Source: JABSOG01 sp041583135 (GTDB taxonomy: Bacteria > Pseudomonadota > Gammaproteobacteria > Enterobacterales > Alteromonadaceae). From it: a stretch of 64,000 nucleotides of DNA. The position numbers and the translations under genes were made by a program. This document shows positions 42,934-52,055 of this stretch, in pieces; position 1 is the first letter of the stretch; the number at the start of each line of letters is the position of its first letter. Location: positions 17,744-81,743 of the forward strand of contig JBFHGJ010000011.1 of NCBI GenBank assembly GCA_041583135.1. Direction: 5' to 3'. The notes below the pieces were generated by a model. The model saw nothing but the letters and a program-made list of their open reading frames with translations. It was not told the DNA's origin and did no database searches.

Positions 42934-43575
42934 TTACTGTGCCCAGCGAAAGGAGACTTCGCAAGTTGGTTGCTGTTGATATTGGGATATCATTTGTCGA
43001 TAGGTGCTATCACTTTCAACCCAATCAATAAATGGCTGGAGTTGTTCGGCTTTATAGTTTTTTGCCGCTGCCGGCATCATGCTGTGAGCGGCTAAGAAGG
43101 TGCTAAATAACAGCACCGCACCGACATTCAGCGGTTGTTGTTGTGCTTGCACTTGCGGCCAGTAATGTTCTAGCAACAAGTCAACTGCGAAGCGATAGGT
43201 ATTGATGCCCGCGTCTAACATCAGATCTGCTTGTGGACTATCGCCGAACTTTTGCTTGAGCATTCTGGCGCGAAACAAAAAGATGATCGCCGCCTCGACC
43301 TCGGCATCGGCAAGGCGGTAGAGTTTGGCATCAATGCTTTGATACCAATCTGCCGGGAGGTGATCCATGGCGATCAGCAGTGAATCGCTGCGGCTTTGAC
43401 TGCCTTGTGTCAAAGTCGGCACTTGGCGCTTAGGGTTGGCGGCAAATAGCCCTTCATCCTGAGTCATTTGCGCCCAAGTCAAAACGCTTTGTTGATGCTC
43501 AATATTCAAATGCAGCAACAGCCATTTGATGCAGCGCGAATAGGGGGAGTCATAGTTCCAGTATAAATGTAGCAT
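42934..43575 (-). CDS. glutathione S-transferase-like protein
   Basis: A 213-residue protein with a thioredoxin-like N-terminal GST domain (YWNYDSPYSRCIKWLLLHLN; NPKRQVPTLTQ with the cis-Pro; SRSDSLLIAMDHL) and a helical C-terminal half. SPYSRC provides candidate catalytic Ser/Cys residues. It is the last gene of the operon, 20 bases after the RND adaptor, with GGAG before the ATG and a terminator after the stop. In this context it may conjugate or protect against a reactive product, or act with the glyoxalase-like protein. The substrate is unknown. Confidence 0.78.
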   Translation of the reverse strand: MLHLYWNYDSPYSRCIKWLLLHLNIEHQQSVLTWAQMTQDEGLFAANPKRQVPTLTQGSQSRSDSLLIAMDHLPADWYQSIDAKLYRLADAEVEAAIIFLFRARMLKQKFGDSPQADLMLDAGINTYRFAVDLLLEHYWPQVQAQQQPLNVGAVLLFSTFLAAHSMMPAAAKNYKAEQLQPFIDWVESDSTYRQMISQYQQQPTCEVSFRWAQ

Positions 43576-43595
43576 GTTTACAAAAACTCCTAACG

Positions 43596-44624
43596 TTACA
43601 ACATGGTGACTTTATCGCCATCGCCAAGTAGGCTGTTGCCTCTGATCACCACCAATTGATTGGGTTTGAGGTCGCCTTGTACAATCAGGTTTTCACCACT
43701 GCTGCCAAGCACCTTCACATCGACCAGTTCGGTTTCTTGCTTGTCATTGACACGCACCACATATTGTCTATCGCGTTTGATGGTCAAGGCGTCGCGGCTA
43801 ATGGCCAGTTGCGGGCCGCGATTGGCCAATTGCAACTCTAGTGAGAACAGTTGTCCTACCGATAAGTTTTCGGCGCTGTCGTCTAAGGTCAAAATCACCT
43901 GCATGGTTTGTGCTTGCTTTTCTACCACCGGCAAAATGCCTCGTACGGTGCCATACAGCTGACGGCTTTGGTCGAACAGTTTGAGTGTTTGACCTTTGCT
44001 GATCTGGCTGGCGTATTTGACCGGTACTAAGGCAGTCACTTCATGGTGTTTGGTATCGACAACCGATAGCAAGCGCTGGCCACTAAGGGCATGCTGGCCG
44101 ACTTTGACGTCATTTGATACCACGACACCTGTGCCTTGGGCGTACAATTTGGTGCGCTCTAAATCCAGCTTGGCCTGCTCTAAAGTGAGCTGATTAATCG
44201 ATTTTTCATTGACTGCCACATTTAGCTGATAACGCAGTTTTTCAATGGTCAGCTCTGAGAGGTTTTGAGTTTTGGCCAATTTGGTGGCCGAATCGAGCTC
44301 ACGACGCAAATAACCGACTTGATGGCGCGATTGACTGAGGCGGTGCTTTGCCAACTCGACCGCCAGTTTATAGTCGCGGTCGTCGAGTTTGACCAGCAAG
44401 GTGCCTTTTTCGGTTTCTGTGCCGACTGGCGCTATCCAAGTGACATCGGCATTGATGTTGGCACTGAGCATACGGCTAAACTGGTTGTTGATGTTGGCCA
44501 TCACCAGCACTTTTTGCGGCTCGTCAATACTGAGCACCGGCTTGGTCATAACATTGCTGGCCAGTGCACCTAAAGGTGCCGTTACTGCCAGCAGGGCGCT
44601 GATAAGCAAATATTTACATTTCAT
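43596..44624 (-). CDS. RND-type efflux periplasmic adaptor
   Basis: A 342-residue membrane-fusion protein. A signal peptide (YLLISALLAVTAPLGALASN) is followed by a first lipoyl half (VTWIAPVGTETEKGTLLV), a coiled-coil hairpin (about residues 80-150), the second lipoyl half (GTGVVVSNDVKVGQHAL) and beta-barrel domains. Its ATG lies inside the last codons of the RND gene (11-base overlap), so translation is coupled. The order pump-then-adaptor is the reverse of the usual adaptor-then-pump. There is no outer-membrane channel gene nearby, so a shared TolC would be needed. Confidence 0.88.
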   Translation of the reverse strand: MKCKYLLISALLAVTAPLGALASNVMTKPVLSIDEPQKVLVMANINNQFSRMLSANINADVTWIAPVGTETEKGTLLVKLDDRDYKLAVELAKHRLSQSRHQVGYLRRELDSATKLAKTQNLSELTIEKLRYQLNVAVNEKSINQLTLEQAKLDLERTKLYAQGTGVVVSNDVKVGQHALSGQRLLSVVDTKHHEVTALVPVKYASQISKGQTLKLFDQSRQLYGTVRGILPVVEKQAQTMQVILTLDDSAENLSVGQLFSLELQLANRGPQLAISRDALTIKRDRQYVVRVNDKQETELVDVKVLGSSGENLIVQGDLKPNQLVVIRGNSLLGDGDKVTML

Positions 44625-47600
44625 GTTTCAAAGTCCTGTTGGGCGAGAAGATACGCAGTTGTGCGATCCGTTGACGTATAGGTTCAATGGTGATGATAAG
44701 CGACGGCAGCAAGGTAAAGGACAATATCAAACTCATCACCATGCCTGTGGCAATGACGCAGGCTAGGCCGCGATAAATATCCGAACCGGCGCCGGGGTTG
44801 AGCAGCAGCGGCAGTACGCCGACGATGCTGGTTAGAGTGCTCATCAAGATGGCTCTGAGCCTTTGATTGGCGGCTTTGATCACCGCTTCGGTAATGGCGG
44901 CCCCTTCGGCTTGATTCTCTCGGGTTTGCTCTATCAATAAGATGGAGTTGTTGACCACCAAACCAATGAGGATGGTCAGACCGGTCATGGTCAATAGGTC
45001 GAGAGATTGGTGCTGAATTAAGTTCAGTAACACTAGACCGACAAAGGCGGCGGCTATCACCGGCACGATGCAGCTCAATACCAAAGCGGTATCGAGCAGT
45101 GAACGAAACGATATCAGCAACACAAAGCTCAGCACCAAGATGGCGTAGAAAAACTGCGTCGTTAGGCTGCTGACGGCATTTTCGAGTTTGTCGGCACTCC
45201 CGCGATATTCAATACCGAGCTGTTGTGAATACTGCTGTTTAAGTTGCGGTGCTACTTCACTGCGTAGCTGATCTAAGATTGGACCCATGGCAATATCATC
45301 AGGCACATTGAGTAATACGGTAATGGTTTTCTCACCATTGACTCGAAGTAATTTACTTGGACCGGCGCTGCGCTGAATATCCGTCAGTTCGGCAAGGGTG
45401 ACGATGCCTGCATTCGGCGTCCAGATGGGAATATTGCCGAGGGCTTCCGGGGTGTGCCATTGGTTGGTTTGGGCAAAGGTTTTAAGTCGTTTGTTGCCGT
45501 TAAAGTAGTCACCGATATAACTGCCGTCGGTAACCGCTTTGACCACGGCGGAGACCTGCGCATAGGTCACCCCCGCTTGGCGAATACGATGCTCTTTGGG
45601 GGTGATCAATAGCTGTGGTTGAGCCATGTTGATGTCGGGCGTAATGCGTACGCTTAGCCCTTTAATGGTGTCGTTGATCTTGTTTTTGGCTGTAACGGCG
45701 GCTTCGGCTAAGCTGTCTTGGTTCAAGCCACTGAGATTCATTTCGATGGTTTTGCTTGACGCCAATGAGGCCGTCAACAATGAGCGTCTAGCAACATAGG
45801 GCTGAACGTCAAACAGTCCTGCGAGTATTTCCTCTCGGACTAAGGTGATCAACGCATCGGCATCGGCGACATCTTTGGGGTAGACGAATAAGACGTTGGC
45901 ACCGTCGAACGATGAAAAGATATAGCTCTTGATCTGTGGCGATTGGCCTTGCTCATAATAGGGCTTGAGGCGATCGACCACAATATCACCAAACTCTCGC
46001 TCCATGACTTTGACATTGCTGCCGTTTGGCACGGTCATAAAGGCGATAATGCCATCGGAGTTGGCCTTAGGCAGGAAGTCGATTTGCGGTGTCCATTTGT
46101 AAAACACCCAAGCGGTAGCGGCCACAAACAAGGCTAAGATGGCACTACGGGCAACGAACGTGGTATGGGCCAGTTGCATCACCTTATTCAAGCGTGGGTA
46201 TTGATGCTGTTGACGCTTAATCGACTGGTTGTCGTTGAGTAAAAAGTAAAGCAGTGGAATGAGGGTTAAGGCCACCAATAGTGAGGCCGAAACCGAGGTG
46301 ATGATGGTAATGGACAGGTCGGCAAACATCTGTCCAGCCACCCCTTCCATAAAGTAAATCGGGGCGAAAATACACACTGTGGTAGTGGTTGAGGCGATGA
46401 GGGCGTTGCTGATCTTACCAACACCGCTGACGACGGCATCACGAAATTCGGCACCTTGTTCCAGCATTGCCGATATACGCTCGACCACTATAATGGCGGC
46501 ATCGAGTACCAGACCGACTGAGAAGGCAAGACCTGCCAAAGAGACGACATTTAAAGTGTAACCCTGCACCGATAACACGATGATGGCTGCCGATAGTGAG
46601 ACCGGGATGGTGGCGGCGATGATTAAGGTGCGGCGTAGATTGCGTAAAAAGCCATAAAGGATCAGCAAGGTGAGCATGACGCCCATTTGCAAGCTGCCTT
46701 GTACCAACTCAATTGCGCGGCGAATATGCACCGACGCGTCAAAACTGACGGCCAATTCAAACCCTGCCGGATTGAGACTGGCCTGATTGATTTCGGCGAT
46801 GACGGTTTTCATGTTTTCTAAGATCTCAACTGAGTTGGCCTTAGGGTTACGCTCGACGATGATGTAATAGGCCACCTTGCCGTTACGGATAATAAAGCCT
46901 TTTTCCGGCGCAGGGCCGACTTTCACCTGAGCCACATCACCGAGCAAAATGGGCGAGCCGTTTTGGTAGGTCAACACGCGATTGCTGAGGTTTTGTGGGT
47001 CGGTATGGGCGGTAAAACGGACGGTATAGTCGCGTTTGCCAGCTTCACCGACACCGCCAACCCTATCTTGCATGTCGTTGATAAATTGGCTGAAGTGATC
47101 GATAGTAATGCCTAAAGCCGCTGCGCGATAAGGGTCGAACTCAATGGTTAGGCGGGGTTCGCGGTAGCTGGCTAGATTGACGGCAGATACGCCGGGGATT
47201 TGTCTGAGACGACTTTCGACCTCGGTTTCGATAAAGGCTTGGTGATCGGCAAAGTCTGGCTTTTGTTCGCCCTCGAGTGGGCTAAGCAGCAAAGTTGCTA
47301 CCGTGGTCAGGCCGCCACCGCCAACTTTCACCACCGGCTCAATGGCATCAGGTGGTAGAGGCTTCATTTGATTGAGCTGGTTGACAACGTTCAGCATCGC
47401 ACTTTGGGTATCGACATTCAGTGGAAACACCAAGGTGGTGGTGGCTGTCGAAGGCGAGATGTCGCTGGTCAAGACTTGTAAGTCTTCAATCCCACGCAGC
47501 ACATATTCGAGCGGCTCGACAATGTTGGCTTCGATTTCCTCTACGCCGGCGCCGGGCCATTGTGTGGTGACGGTGATCTGCGGCTGCTCTATGGCCGGAA

Positions 47601-47709
47601 GAAGCTGCAAGGGTAATCGGGTGAAGGCAATCAGCCCCCACAGCACGATCAGCGCAGCTATGATCAGCACCCCTAAAGGCTGCTTGAGCGAGCGGTCAGT
47701 CAATTTCAT
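44614..47709 (-). CDS. RND efflux pump (HAE-1/AcrB-like)
   Basis: A 1031-residue inner-membrane proton-driven pump. It begins LKQPLGVLIIAALIVLWGLIAF and has the usual 12-helix layout with two large periplasmic loops. VGLVLDAAIIVVERIS, in the fourth helix, carries an Asp of the proton path, and NNSILLIEQTRENQ lies in the second half. It belongs to the operon that starts with a radical SAM gene: 53 bases separate it from the third ATP-grasp gene and it overlaps the adaptor. It may export the pathway product or a toxic intermediate. The substrate is inferred from context only. Confidence 0.92.
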   Translation of the reverse strand: MKLTDRSLKQPLGVLIIAALIVLWGLIAFTRLPLQLLPAIEQPQITVTTQWPGAGVEEIEANIVEPLEYVLRGIEDLQVLTSDISPSTATTTLVFPLNVDTQSAMLNVVNQLNQMKPLPPDAIEPVVKVGGGGLTTVATLLLSPLEGEQKPDFADHQAFIETEVESRLRQIPGVSAVNLASYREPRLTIEFDPYRAAALGITIDHFSQFINDMQDRVGGVGEAGKRDYTVRFTAHTDPQNLSNRVLTYQNGSPILLGDVAQVKVGPAPEKGFIIRNGKVAYYIIVERNPKANSVEILENMKTVIAEINQASLNPAGFELAVSFDASVHIRRAIELVQGSLQMGVMLTLLILYGFLRNLRRTLIIAATIPVSLSAAIIVLSVQGYTLNVVSLAGLAFSVGLVLDAAIIVVERISAMLEQGAEFRDAVVSGVGKISNALIASTTTTVCIFAPIYFMEGVAGQMFADLSITIITSVSASLLVALTLIPLLYFLLNDNQSIKRQQHQYPRLNKVMQLAHTTFVARSAILALFVAATAWVFYKWTPQIDFLPKANSDGIIAFMTVPNGSNVKVMEREFGDIVVDRLKPYYEQGQSPQIKSYIFSSFDGANVLFVYPKDVADADALITLVREEILAGLFDVQPYVARRSLLTASLASSKTIEMNLSGLNQDSLAEAAVTAKNKINDTIKGLSVRITPDINMAQPQLLITPKEHRIRQAGVTYAQVSAVVKAVTDGSYIGDYFNGNKRLKTFAQTNQWHTPEALGNIPIWTPNAGIVTLAELTDIQRSAGPSKLLRVNGEKTITVLLNVPDDIAMGPILDQLRSEVAPQLKQQYSQQLGIEYRGSADKLENAVSSLTTQFFYAILVLSFVLLISFRSLLDTALVLSCIVPVIAAAFVGLVLLNLIQHQSLDLLTMTGLTILIGLVVNNSILLIEQTRENQAEGAAITEAVIKAANQRLRAILMSTLTSIVGVLPLLLNPGAGSDIYRGLACVIATGMVMSLILSFTLLPSLIITIEPIRQRIAQLRIFSPNRTLKHEM

Positions 47710-47733
47710 CTATTATTGTTTCCTAAATTACGG

Positions 47734-47753
47734 TGCCGGTTAGCCCACCGGCA
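47734..47753. repeat. small hairpin between the ATP-grasp and RND genes
   Basis: TGCCGGT pairs with ACCGGCA across a six-base loop in the 53-bp gap. No T-run follows on the minus strand, so it looks like an mRNA-stability or partial-attenuation element rather than a terminator. Confidence 0.45.
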
Positions 47754-47762
47754 AGGGTAAAA

Positions 47763-49043
47763 TTAAGCTGTTTCAGTGATGGCTATCGGCTCCACTTCAA
47801 AGCGCAGATAGTCCTCAGACTGCTGTGCCAATCGTGCCAAATGGCCACTAATGTCTTTATCTTCAACCGCCCAAAGCGCCTCGGCGATGATCATTTCTCT
47901 TGGTGTATCGGGCATTTCATTGCCTTTGGCCACATGAATACGTTCATACACCGGCGCCAAGTCAGGGTTGGTCACAATGTCGTTTATCTTGGTGTTGGCT
48001 TGACCAAAATAGAGGCGGAAATACAGCCCTTTTTGCGCCTTTTCAATCTGTGGCATCGACAACCCAAGCAGGGCAAAGATCCAATAGCTCAACAAACTGT
48101 TGTCCTGATGCAGTATTTGCACCGACTTATCGACTAAGCCGCCACCGGCTCTGGGGTTGATCTCGATGATCTCCCAGTGACCGTTATTATCGACTTTGGC
48201 TTCAATGTGGAAGCAGCCGACCGGGTTAGCCGTAAGCCTGCGCAAGCACTCAAGGACAAAGTCACTACCAGCCTGTACTGTCTTTTCATCGATATGAATC
48301 GGCGGCGTACAAAACTGCGTTTCCAACACCGCGAAGTTGTTCTCTTCTAACCCAACCTTTTCGTGTACGGCCAAAACTTGCGCTTGTCCTTGAGCATCGA
48401 TGATCAATTCAAAGCTGCACTCAATGCCGTCGATAAAATCTTCCAAGATGAAGACGATTTCTTCATCTAAAGCCGCACGCAACAACACGTCGCTTTCCAT
48501 TTTTTTACGGCATTGGGCCAATTGCTCGGCTAGCTTTGTCGGCTCTTTGACCTTAAAGGTGGCTGCCGAGGCAATTCCTTGACGCGGTTTGACAAATAAA
48601 GCGTCACCGCGGGCCATTTTATCTTGTCCCTCTACACTGTCAACCAATCCGCTCCATTTCTGGCTTAATCCGACCTCGCGTAAGCGCTCTCTTAAGGCCA
48701 GCTTGTCCAGTAGCATCTTGACTTCATCGACTGATAAGTCGGCAACGCCGAGCTGTTGATTGGCCATGGCCATCAGGCTGCGATAGCCTTCAAACGGCGC
48801 GATACAAGCGCTAAGGTTGTGGTGCTGCGTTAAGAACGCACTGACGTCGGCAGCGGTTAATTTGTCGTTTTCTGTTACCGTGAGTTCAAGATCTGCCTCA
48901 GCCAAAGCTTCGGCCATTGCCGGATTGGCAATTTTCGACGCCAACACATGCACCTTGATGGCCAAAGGTTGGCAGATGGCGAGAATGTCTTGCCACAGTG
49001 AATAGCCTTGGTGGCTGAGCACAAGAATAGATTGTTGACTCAT
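47763..49043 (-). CDS. ATP-grasp ligase (third of three in tandem)
   Basis: A 426-residue ATP-grasp enzyme that should join a carboxylate to an amine (or other nucleophile) through an acyl phosphate. An N-terminal Rossmann-like part (ILVLSHQGYSLWQDIL) is followed by the ATP lysine motif LFVKPRQGIAS (about 149-159), EDFIDGIECSFELII (about 201-215) and the metal motif HWEIIEINPRAGGG (289-302). It differs from its two neighbours in all motif surroundings, so the three are not recent copies. It is separated by 12 bases from the preceding ligase. It probably catalyses one bond-forming step in a short amide or peptide pathway. Confidence 0.87.
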   Translation of the reverse strand: MSQQSILVLSHQGYSLWQDILAICQPLAIKVHVLASKIANPAMAEALAEADLELTVTENDKLTAADVSAFLTQHHNLSACIAPFEGYRSLMAMANQQLGVADLSVDEVKMLLDKLALRERLREVGLSQKWSGLVDSVEGQDKMARGDALFVKPRQGIASAATFKVKEPTKLAEQLAQCRKKMESDVLLRAALDEEIVFILEDFIDGIECSFELIIDAQGQAQVLAVHEKVGLEENNFAVLETQFCTPPIHIDEKTVQAGSDFVLECLRRLTANPVGCFHIEAKVDNNGHWEIIEINPRAGGGLVDKSVQILHQDNSLLSYWIFALLGLSMPQIEKAQKGLYFRLYFGQANTKINDIVTNPDLAPVYERIHVAKGNEMPDTPREMIIAEALWAVEDKDISGHLARLAQQSEDYLRFEVEPIAITETA

Positions 49044-49055
49044 GAGAATTGGCCT

Positions 49056-50291
49056 TTAATTGTTGTATTTTTGCGGTTGTTCGGCCAAAGGGGCGACCTT
49101 TAGCTGATGATAAAATTGCTCGATGACCTGCATAAGACGGTGTTGCAATTGCTCACTATTGTCGGCACTGATGACATAAGAGCCGATGCAATCGACGCTG
49201 GTTTGTCCGCCGCTGAAGCTGTCGCCGGGCTTGGCCAGCAGGTGTTCTTCGACTATCCAGTCATATTCCAAGCCGCAGGTGATGGCTTCAATCACGCCGA
49301 TAGGTTTTGGAAACAGCAGCCAGCCGCTCAGTTGTCCTGTGGTCTGCTTGATCATGTGCTCAAAGGCAGTCGGTTGACCAAACATTTGGCATAACCAGAT
49401 TTTGGCCAAATCGATACCGGTTGCAGCCATGACGGCATTTTTTACCCCGGCGCCGCCGATCCGGCTGGCTATCTCATTGAAGATCAGTCTATCGTCTTTG
49501 TCATGGAACAGTTCAAGATGAAAGGCAAAGCTGTGTGGGTTTGGCATGGCCTCGATAACAGCGGTCGTCATGGCATATACCCGTTCAAATAAGGCTGAAT
49601 TGGGGTCGATTTGGTAGCTGCCCAGCTCCTTGCCTTGCTGAAAAGCCAAACAGCCTTGCCAATATTGCGAAACGCTGATCAATTTCAGTTGGTCATCTTC
49701 GACGTAGCCGTCAACATGCAGCATTTCGCCTTCGATAAATTGCTCGGCAATAAAGCCATCGAGCTTGCCACCGTTGCCATAGTTGTCGAGCAGTTCAGAT
49801 TGACTGTGGATCACCCTAGTATTGACCGAGCCTAAACCGTCTTTGGGCTTGAGTACAATCGGGTAGCCGTTTTGCTTGGCGAAGCTAACGGCATCGGTGA
49901 GGTAATCGACTTGGCGGTAGGCGGCGGTGGCGATATTGGCCGCTTGAATACGCCGCTTCATCTCGCATTTGTTGCGGTAAGCTTCAGCGCTGGCAATATC
50001 TTGACCGGCCCAGCCGAATAAGGTTCGTAGTCGTGCCGCGCGCAGTAAGTCATACTCTGAAATGGCGATCAGCTGTTTAACTGGGTTTTGCTCAGCCAAA
50101 GCGATGACCGTTGATTCGACTTCACTGCTGTTGTCGTAGTCTTCGATGGCGTAACAGCGGGCAAACATGCCGTACTGTGCGGCCAGTGCTTTGGGCACGA
50201 TAATGGCCGTGGTTTTGATGATCTGTGGGAGCCATTGTTCAAACGGCGTTAAAAAATACGGATTACGACATAAAATGATGGTGTTGATCAC
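49056..50291 (-). CDS. ATP-grasp ligase (second of three in tandem)
   Basis: A 411-residue ATP-grasp protein. Visible motifs are IVLKPKDGLGSVNT (about 145-158, the ATP-binding Lys and Gly loop), AEQFIEGEMLHVDGYV (about 182-197) and RLIFNEIASRIGGAG (268-282), with the Glu/Asn metal ligands. The N-terminus (INTIILCRNPYFLTPFEQWL) is the domain that precedes the grasp core. It is 18 bases after the first ligase and 12 before the third. The last part (EEHLLAKPGDSF) resembles the C-terminal lobe of carboxylase-like members. The substrates are unknown. Confidence 0.85.
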   Translation of the reverse strand: MINTIILCRNPYFLTPFEQWLPQIIKTTAIIVPKALAAQYGMFARCYAIEDYDNSSEVESTVIALAEQNPVKQLIAISEYDLLRAARLRTLFGWAGQDIASAEAYRNKCEMKRRIQAANIATAAYRQVDYLTDAVSFAKQNGYPIVLKPKDGLGSVNTRVIHSQSELLDNYGNGGKLDGFIAEQFIEGEMLHVDGYVEDDQLKLISVSQYWQGCLAFQQGKELGSYQIDPNSALFERVYAMTTAVIEAMPNPHSFAFHLELFHDKDDRLIFNEIASRIGGAGVKNAVMAATGIDLAKIWLCQMFGQPTAFEHMIKQTTGQLSGWLLFPKPIGVIEAITCGLEYDWIVEEHLLAKPGDSFSGGQTSVDCIGSYVISADNSEQLQHRLMQVIEQFYHQLKVAPLAEQPQKYNN

Positions 50292-50309
50292 GCGTACTGC
50301 CTCTATCTT

Positions 50310-51575
50310 TTATTGTGTGGCGTAATTGAGCTTGACTCTGAAGGCGTCATGAATACGCTGTTCATCACTTTGGATCATACGCATATCGGCATGTATCAAC
50401 TCAAGCGTCAACAACGAATCACCGTGGCAGCTTGAGGGTTGAACTTGGTGGCCGATATCCACTTGTTTGACCACGCGATGCAGTGAAGCGAGATGCTCTA
50501 GCTCGTCGAGACCTTCGATACTGACAACATGCCCGGCGTCATCAAGGTGAGGTATATACAAAATGATCACATTTTGTTGCGCCTTATCGTGCTCGGGCCA
50601 TTCGGTTGATTGACCCAAATAGTGCGCTAGCGTCAGACGATAGAGGTCAAGCTGGCTGACCTGTTTGACCAAATTGGGAATGTTGGCACCGGACAAACGG
50701 GCCCCGGCTTCAATCAATACCGCCTTGTCTTGATACCATTTCAATTCTGCGTGGATCGGGCCTTGGGTCATGCCTAATGCTTTGGCACACTCTATCGCAT
50801 GGTCGATAAGGGCTTGGCGTTGTGGTAGCGCTTCATTGATCAGCCGGATTGATTTGTAGATGTTGTCAAAATGCTTGGATGAGACTTTTTCATAGACCCA
50901 AATGTCGGTGCAGTAGTATTGTTCGCCATCGCAAAATAGATTGACGATATACTCATCGCCGCCTACCCATTTTTCGACAACACAATAGCTCAGCAAAATG
51001 CCAAACAAATTGGGCGTTGTCAGCACGGTATTCACCGCACTGACGACCTGCTCTCTGCTGTGGCAGGTAAAGACTAGGTTGGTGCCAGCACCTTTTGGCG
51101 TTTTCACCACCACAGGGCCTTTTTGTTGCTCGAAAAACGTCAATGCTTCGAACACATTGCGGCAGCTGATAAAGGGGATGGTGTCAACGCCGGCGCTGAC
51201 AAGTTGCTGACGCATCAACAACTTGTCTCGTCTGGCTTCGCTTAAGGAAAGGTCATTGCCAATACAATGAAAATGGGCCGCGAGCTTATCGGCAAACTCG
51301 ACCCCTGGCTCTGAGCCGGGGAGGACTGCTGCCACTTCAAGCTGTTCGCTGGCGACCAGCTGTGCGACCTGAGCTATCTCGGTACAATGGTGTACTTGCT
51401 CTAGGCTTGAGACAGGTTCAAAGGTCGCAGCGCCGATGCCGATACTGATATATTCACTGGGACTGATTGTGAATATGGCCAATACCCGATAGCCTAACTC
51501 ACTGGCTGCGGTTCTCAGTGGCATACCCGAGGATACAGGGTCCACTATAACAACACATTTTCCATCGACTGACAT
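50310..51575 (-). CDS. ATP-grasp ligase, L-amino-acid-ligase-like (first of three in tandem)
   Basis: A 421-residue ATP-grasp protein, the most like BacD-type L-amino-acid ligases and biotin-carboxylase-like enzymes of the three. Motifs are GPVVVKTPKGAGTN (153-166), EKWVGGDEYIVNLFC (201-215) and AVLIEAGARLSGANIP (285-300). The preceding domain includes AVLPGSEPGVEFADKLA. BacD joins two amino acids in bacilysin synthesis; equating this protein with that activity would be inference. It lies 16 bases after the glyoxalase-like gene, with AGGA just ahead of the ATG. Confidence 0.85.
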   Translation of the reverse strand: MSVDGKCVVIVDPVSSGMPLRTAASELGYRVLAIFTISPSEYISIGIGAATFEPVSSLEQVHHCTEIAQVAQLVASEQLEVAAVLPGSEPGVEFADKLAAHFHCIGNDLSLSEARRDKLLMRQQLVSAGVDTIPFISCRNVFEALTFFEQQKGPVVVKTPKGAGTNLVFTCHSREQVVSAVNTVLTTPNLFGILLSYCVVEKWVGGDEYIVNLFCDGEQYYCTDIWVYEKVSSKHFDNIYKSIRLINEALPQRQALIDHAIECAKALGMTQGPIHAELKWYQDKAVLIEAGARLSGANIPNLVKQVSQLDLYRLTLAHYLGQSTEWPEHDKAQQNVIILYIPHLDDAGHVVSIEGLDELEHLASLHRVVKQVDIGHQVQPSSCHGDSLLTLELIHADMRMIQSDEQRIHDAFRVKLNYATQ

Positions 51576-51591
51576 GTCCTAATATCCTTTT

Positions 51592-52020
51592 TTAAGCGTG
51601 GTTCAATTGCTCTAACAGGTGCTGATTGTCTTCGTTGATGAATTCCTGCAACTCAAAACGGAAGCCGTGGATATCATCAAAAAAGGCGATAGCCGCTGAT
51701 TTGTCAGGGCCGATATGGGCCGGAATAGAGAAGCTCAACCCTTTGTCGGCCAATTTCTTCTCAATGCCCAACAGGTCATCGACACGATAGGCCAGATGAC
51801 CGAAGGCATTGCCGTTTTCATAGGTTTCACCGTCCCAGCTCCAAGACAATTCAATGGTTGGACCGCCGGCAACATCGTTCGGCGCACGAACTTCAACTAA
51901 GGTATTGCGATATTTTTCCATGTCGGTGCGCTTGGCAATTTCAAAGCCCAACACGCCTTGGAAAAAGGTTAACGCCTTGTCGAGATCTTGTACTCGTAAC
52001 ATGGTGTGTAGATATTGCAT
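51592..52020 (-). CDS. glyoxalase I-fold (VOC) protein of the ATP-grasp operon
   Basis: A 142-residue protein that looks like lactoylglutathione lyase (GloA), with metal ligands His5 (YLHTMLRV), Glu in TIELSWSWD, His in FGHLAYRVDD and Glu in FRFELQEFIN. The strong AAGGAG ribosome-binding site and tight spacing place it firmly in the operon. GloA enzymes isomerise the hemithioacetal of methylglyoxal and glutathione. Here it could do that, protect against a reactive carbonyl intermediate, or have a pathway-specific reaction. It is not clearly a housekeeping GloA, because it is embedded in a dedicated operon. Confidence 0.85.
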   Translation of the reverse strand: MQYLHTMLRVQDLDKALTFFQGVLGFEIAKRTDMEKYRNTLVEVRAPNDVAGGPTIELSWSWDGETYENGNAFGHLAYRVDDLLGIEKKLADKGLSFSIPAHIGPDKSAAIAFFDDIHGFRFELQEFINEDNQHLLEQLNHA

Positions 52021-52055
52021 GAGTAACTCCTTAAATCACTATTATTTAAATAAAC

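Noticed and set aside
50310..51575. Calling the first ATP-grasp gene bacD (bacilysin synthetase)
   Set aside because: Similarity to L-amino-acid ligases is seen only by motif, and no bacilysin genes (bacA, bacB, bacC) are present.
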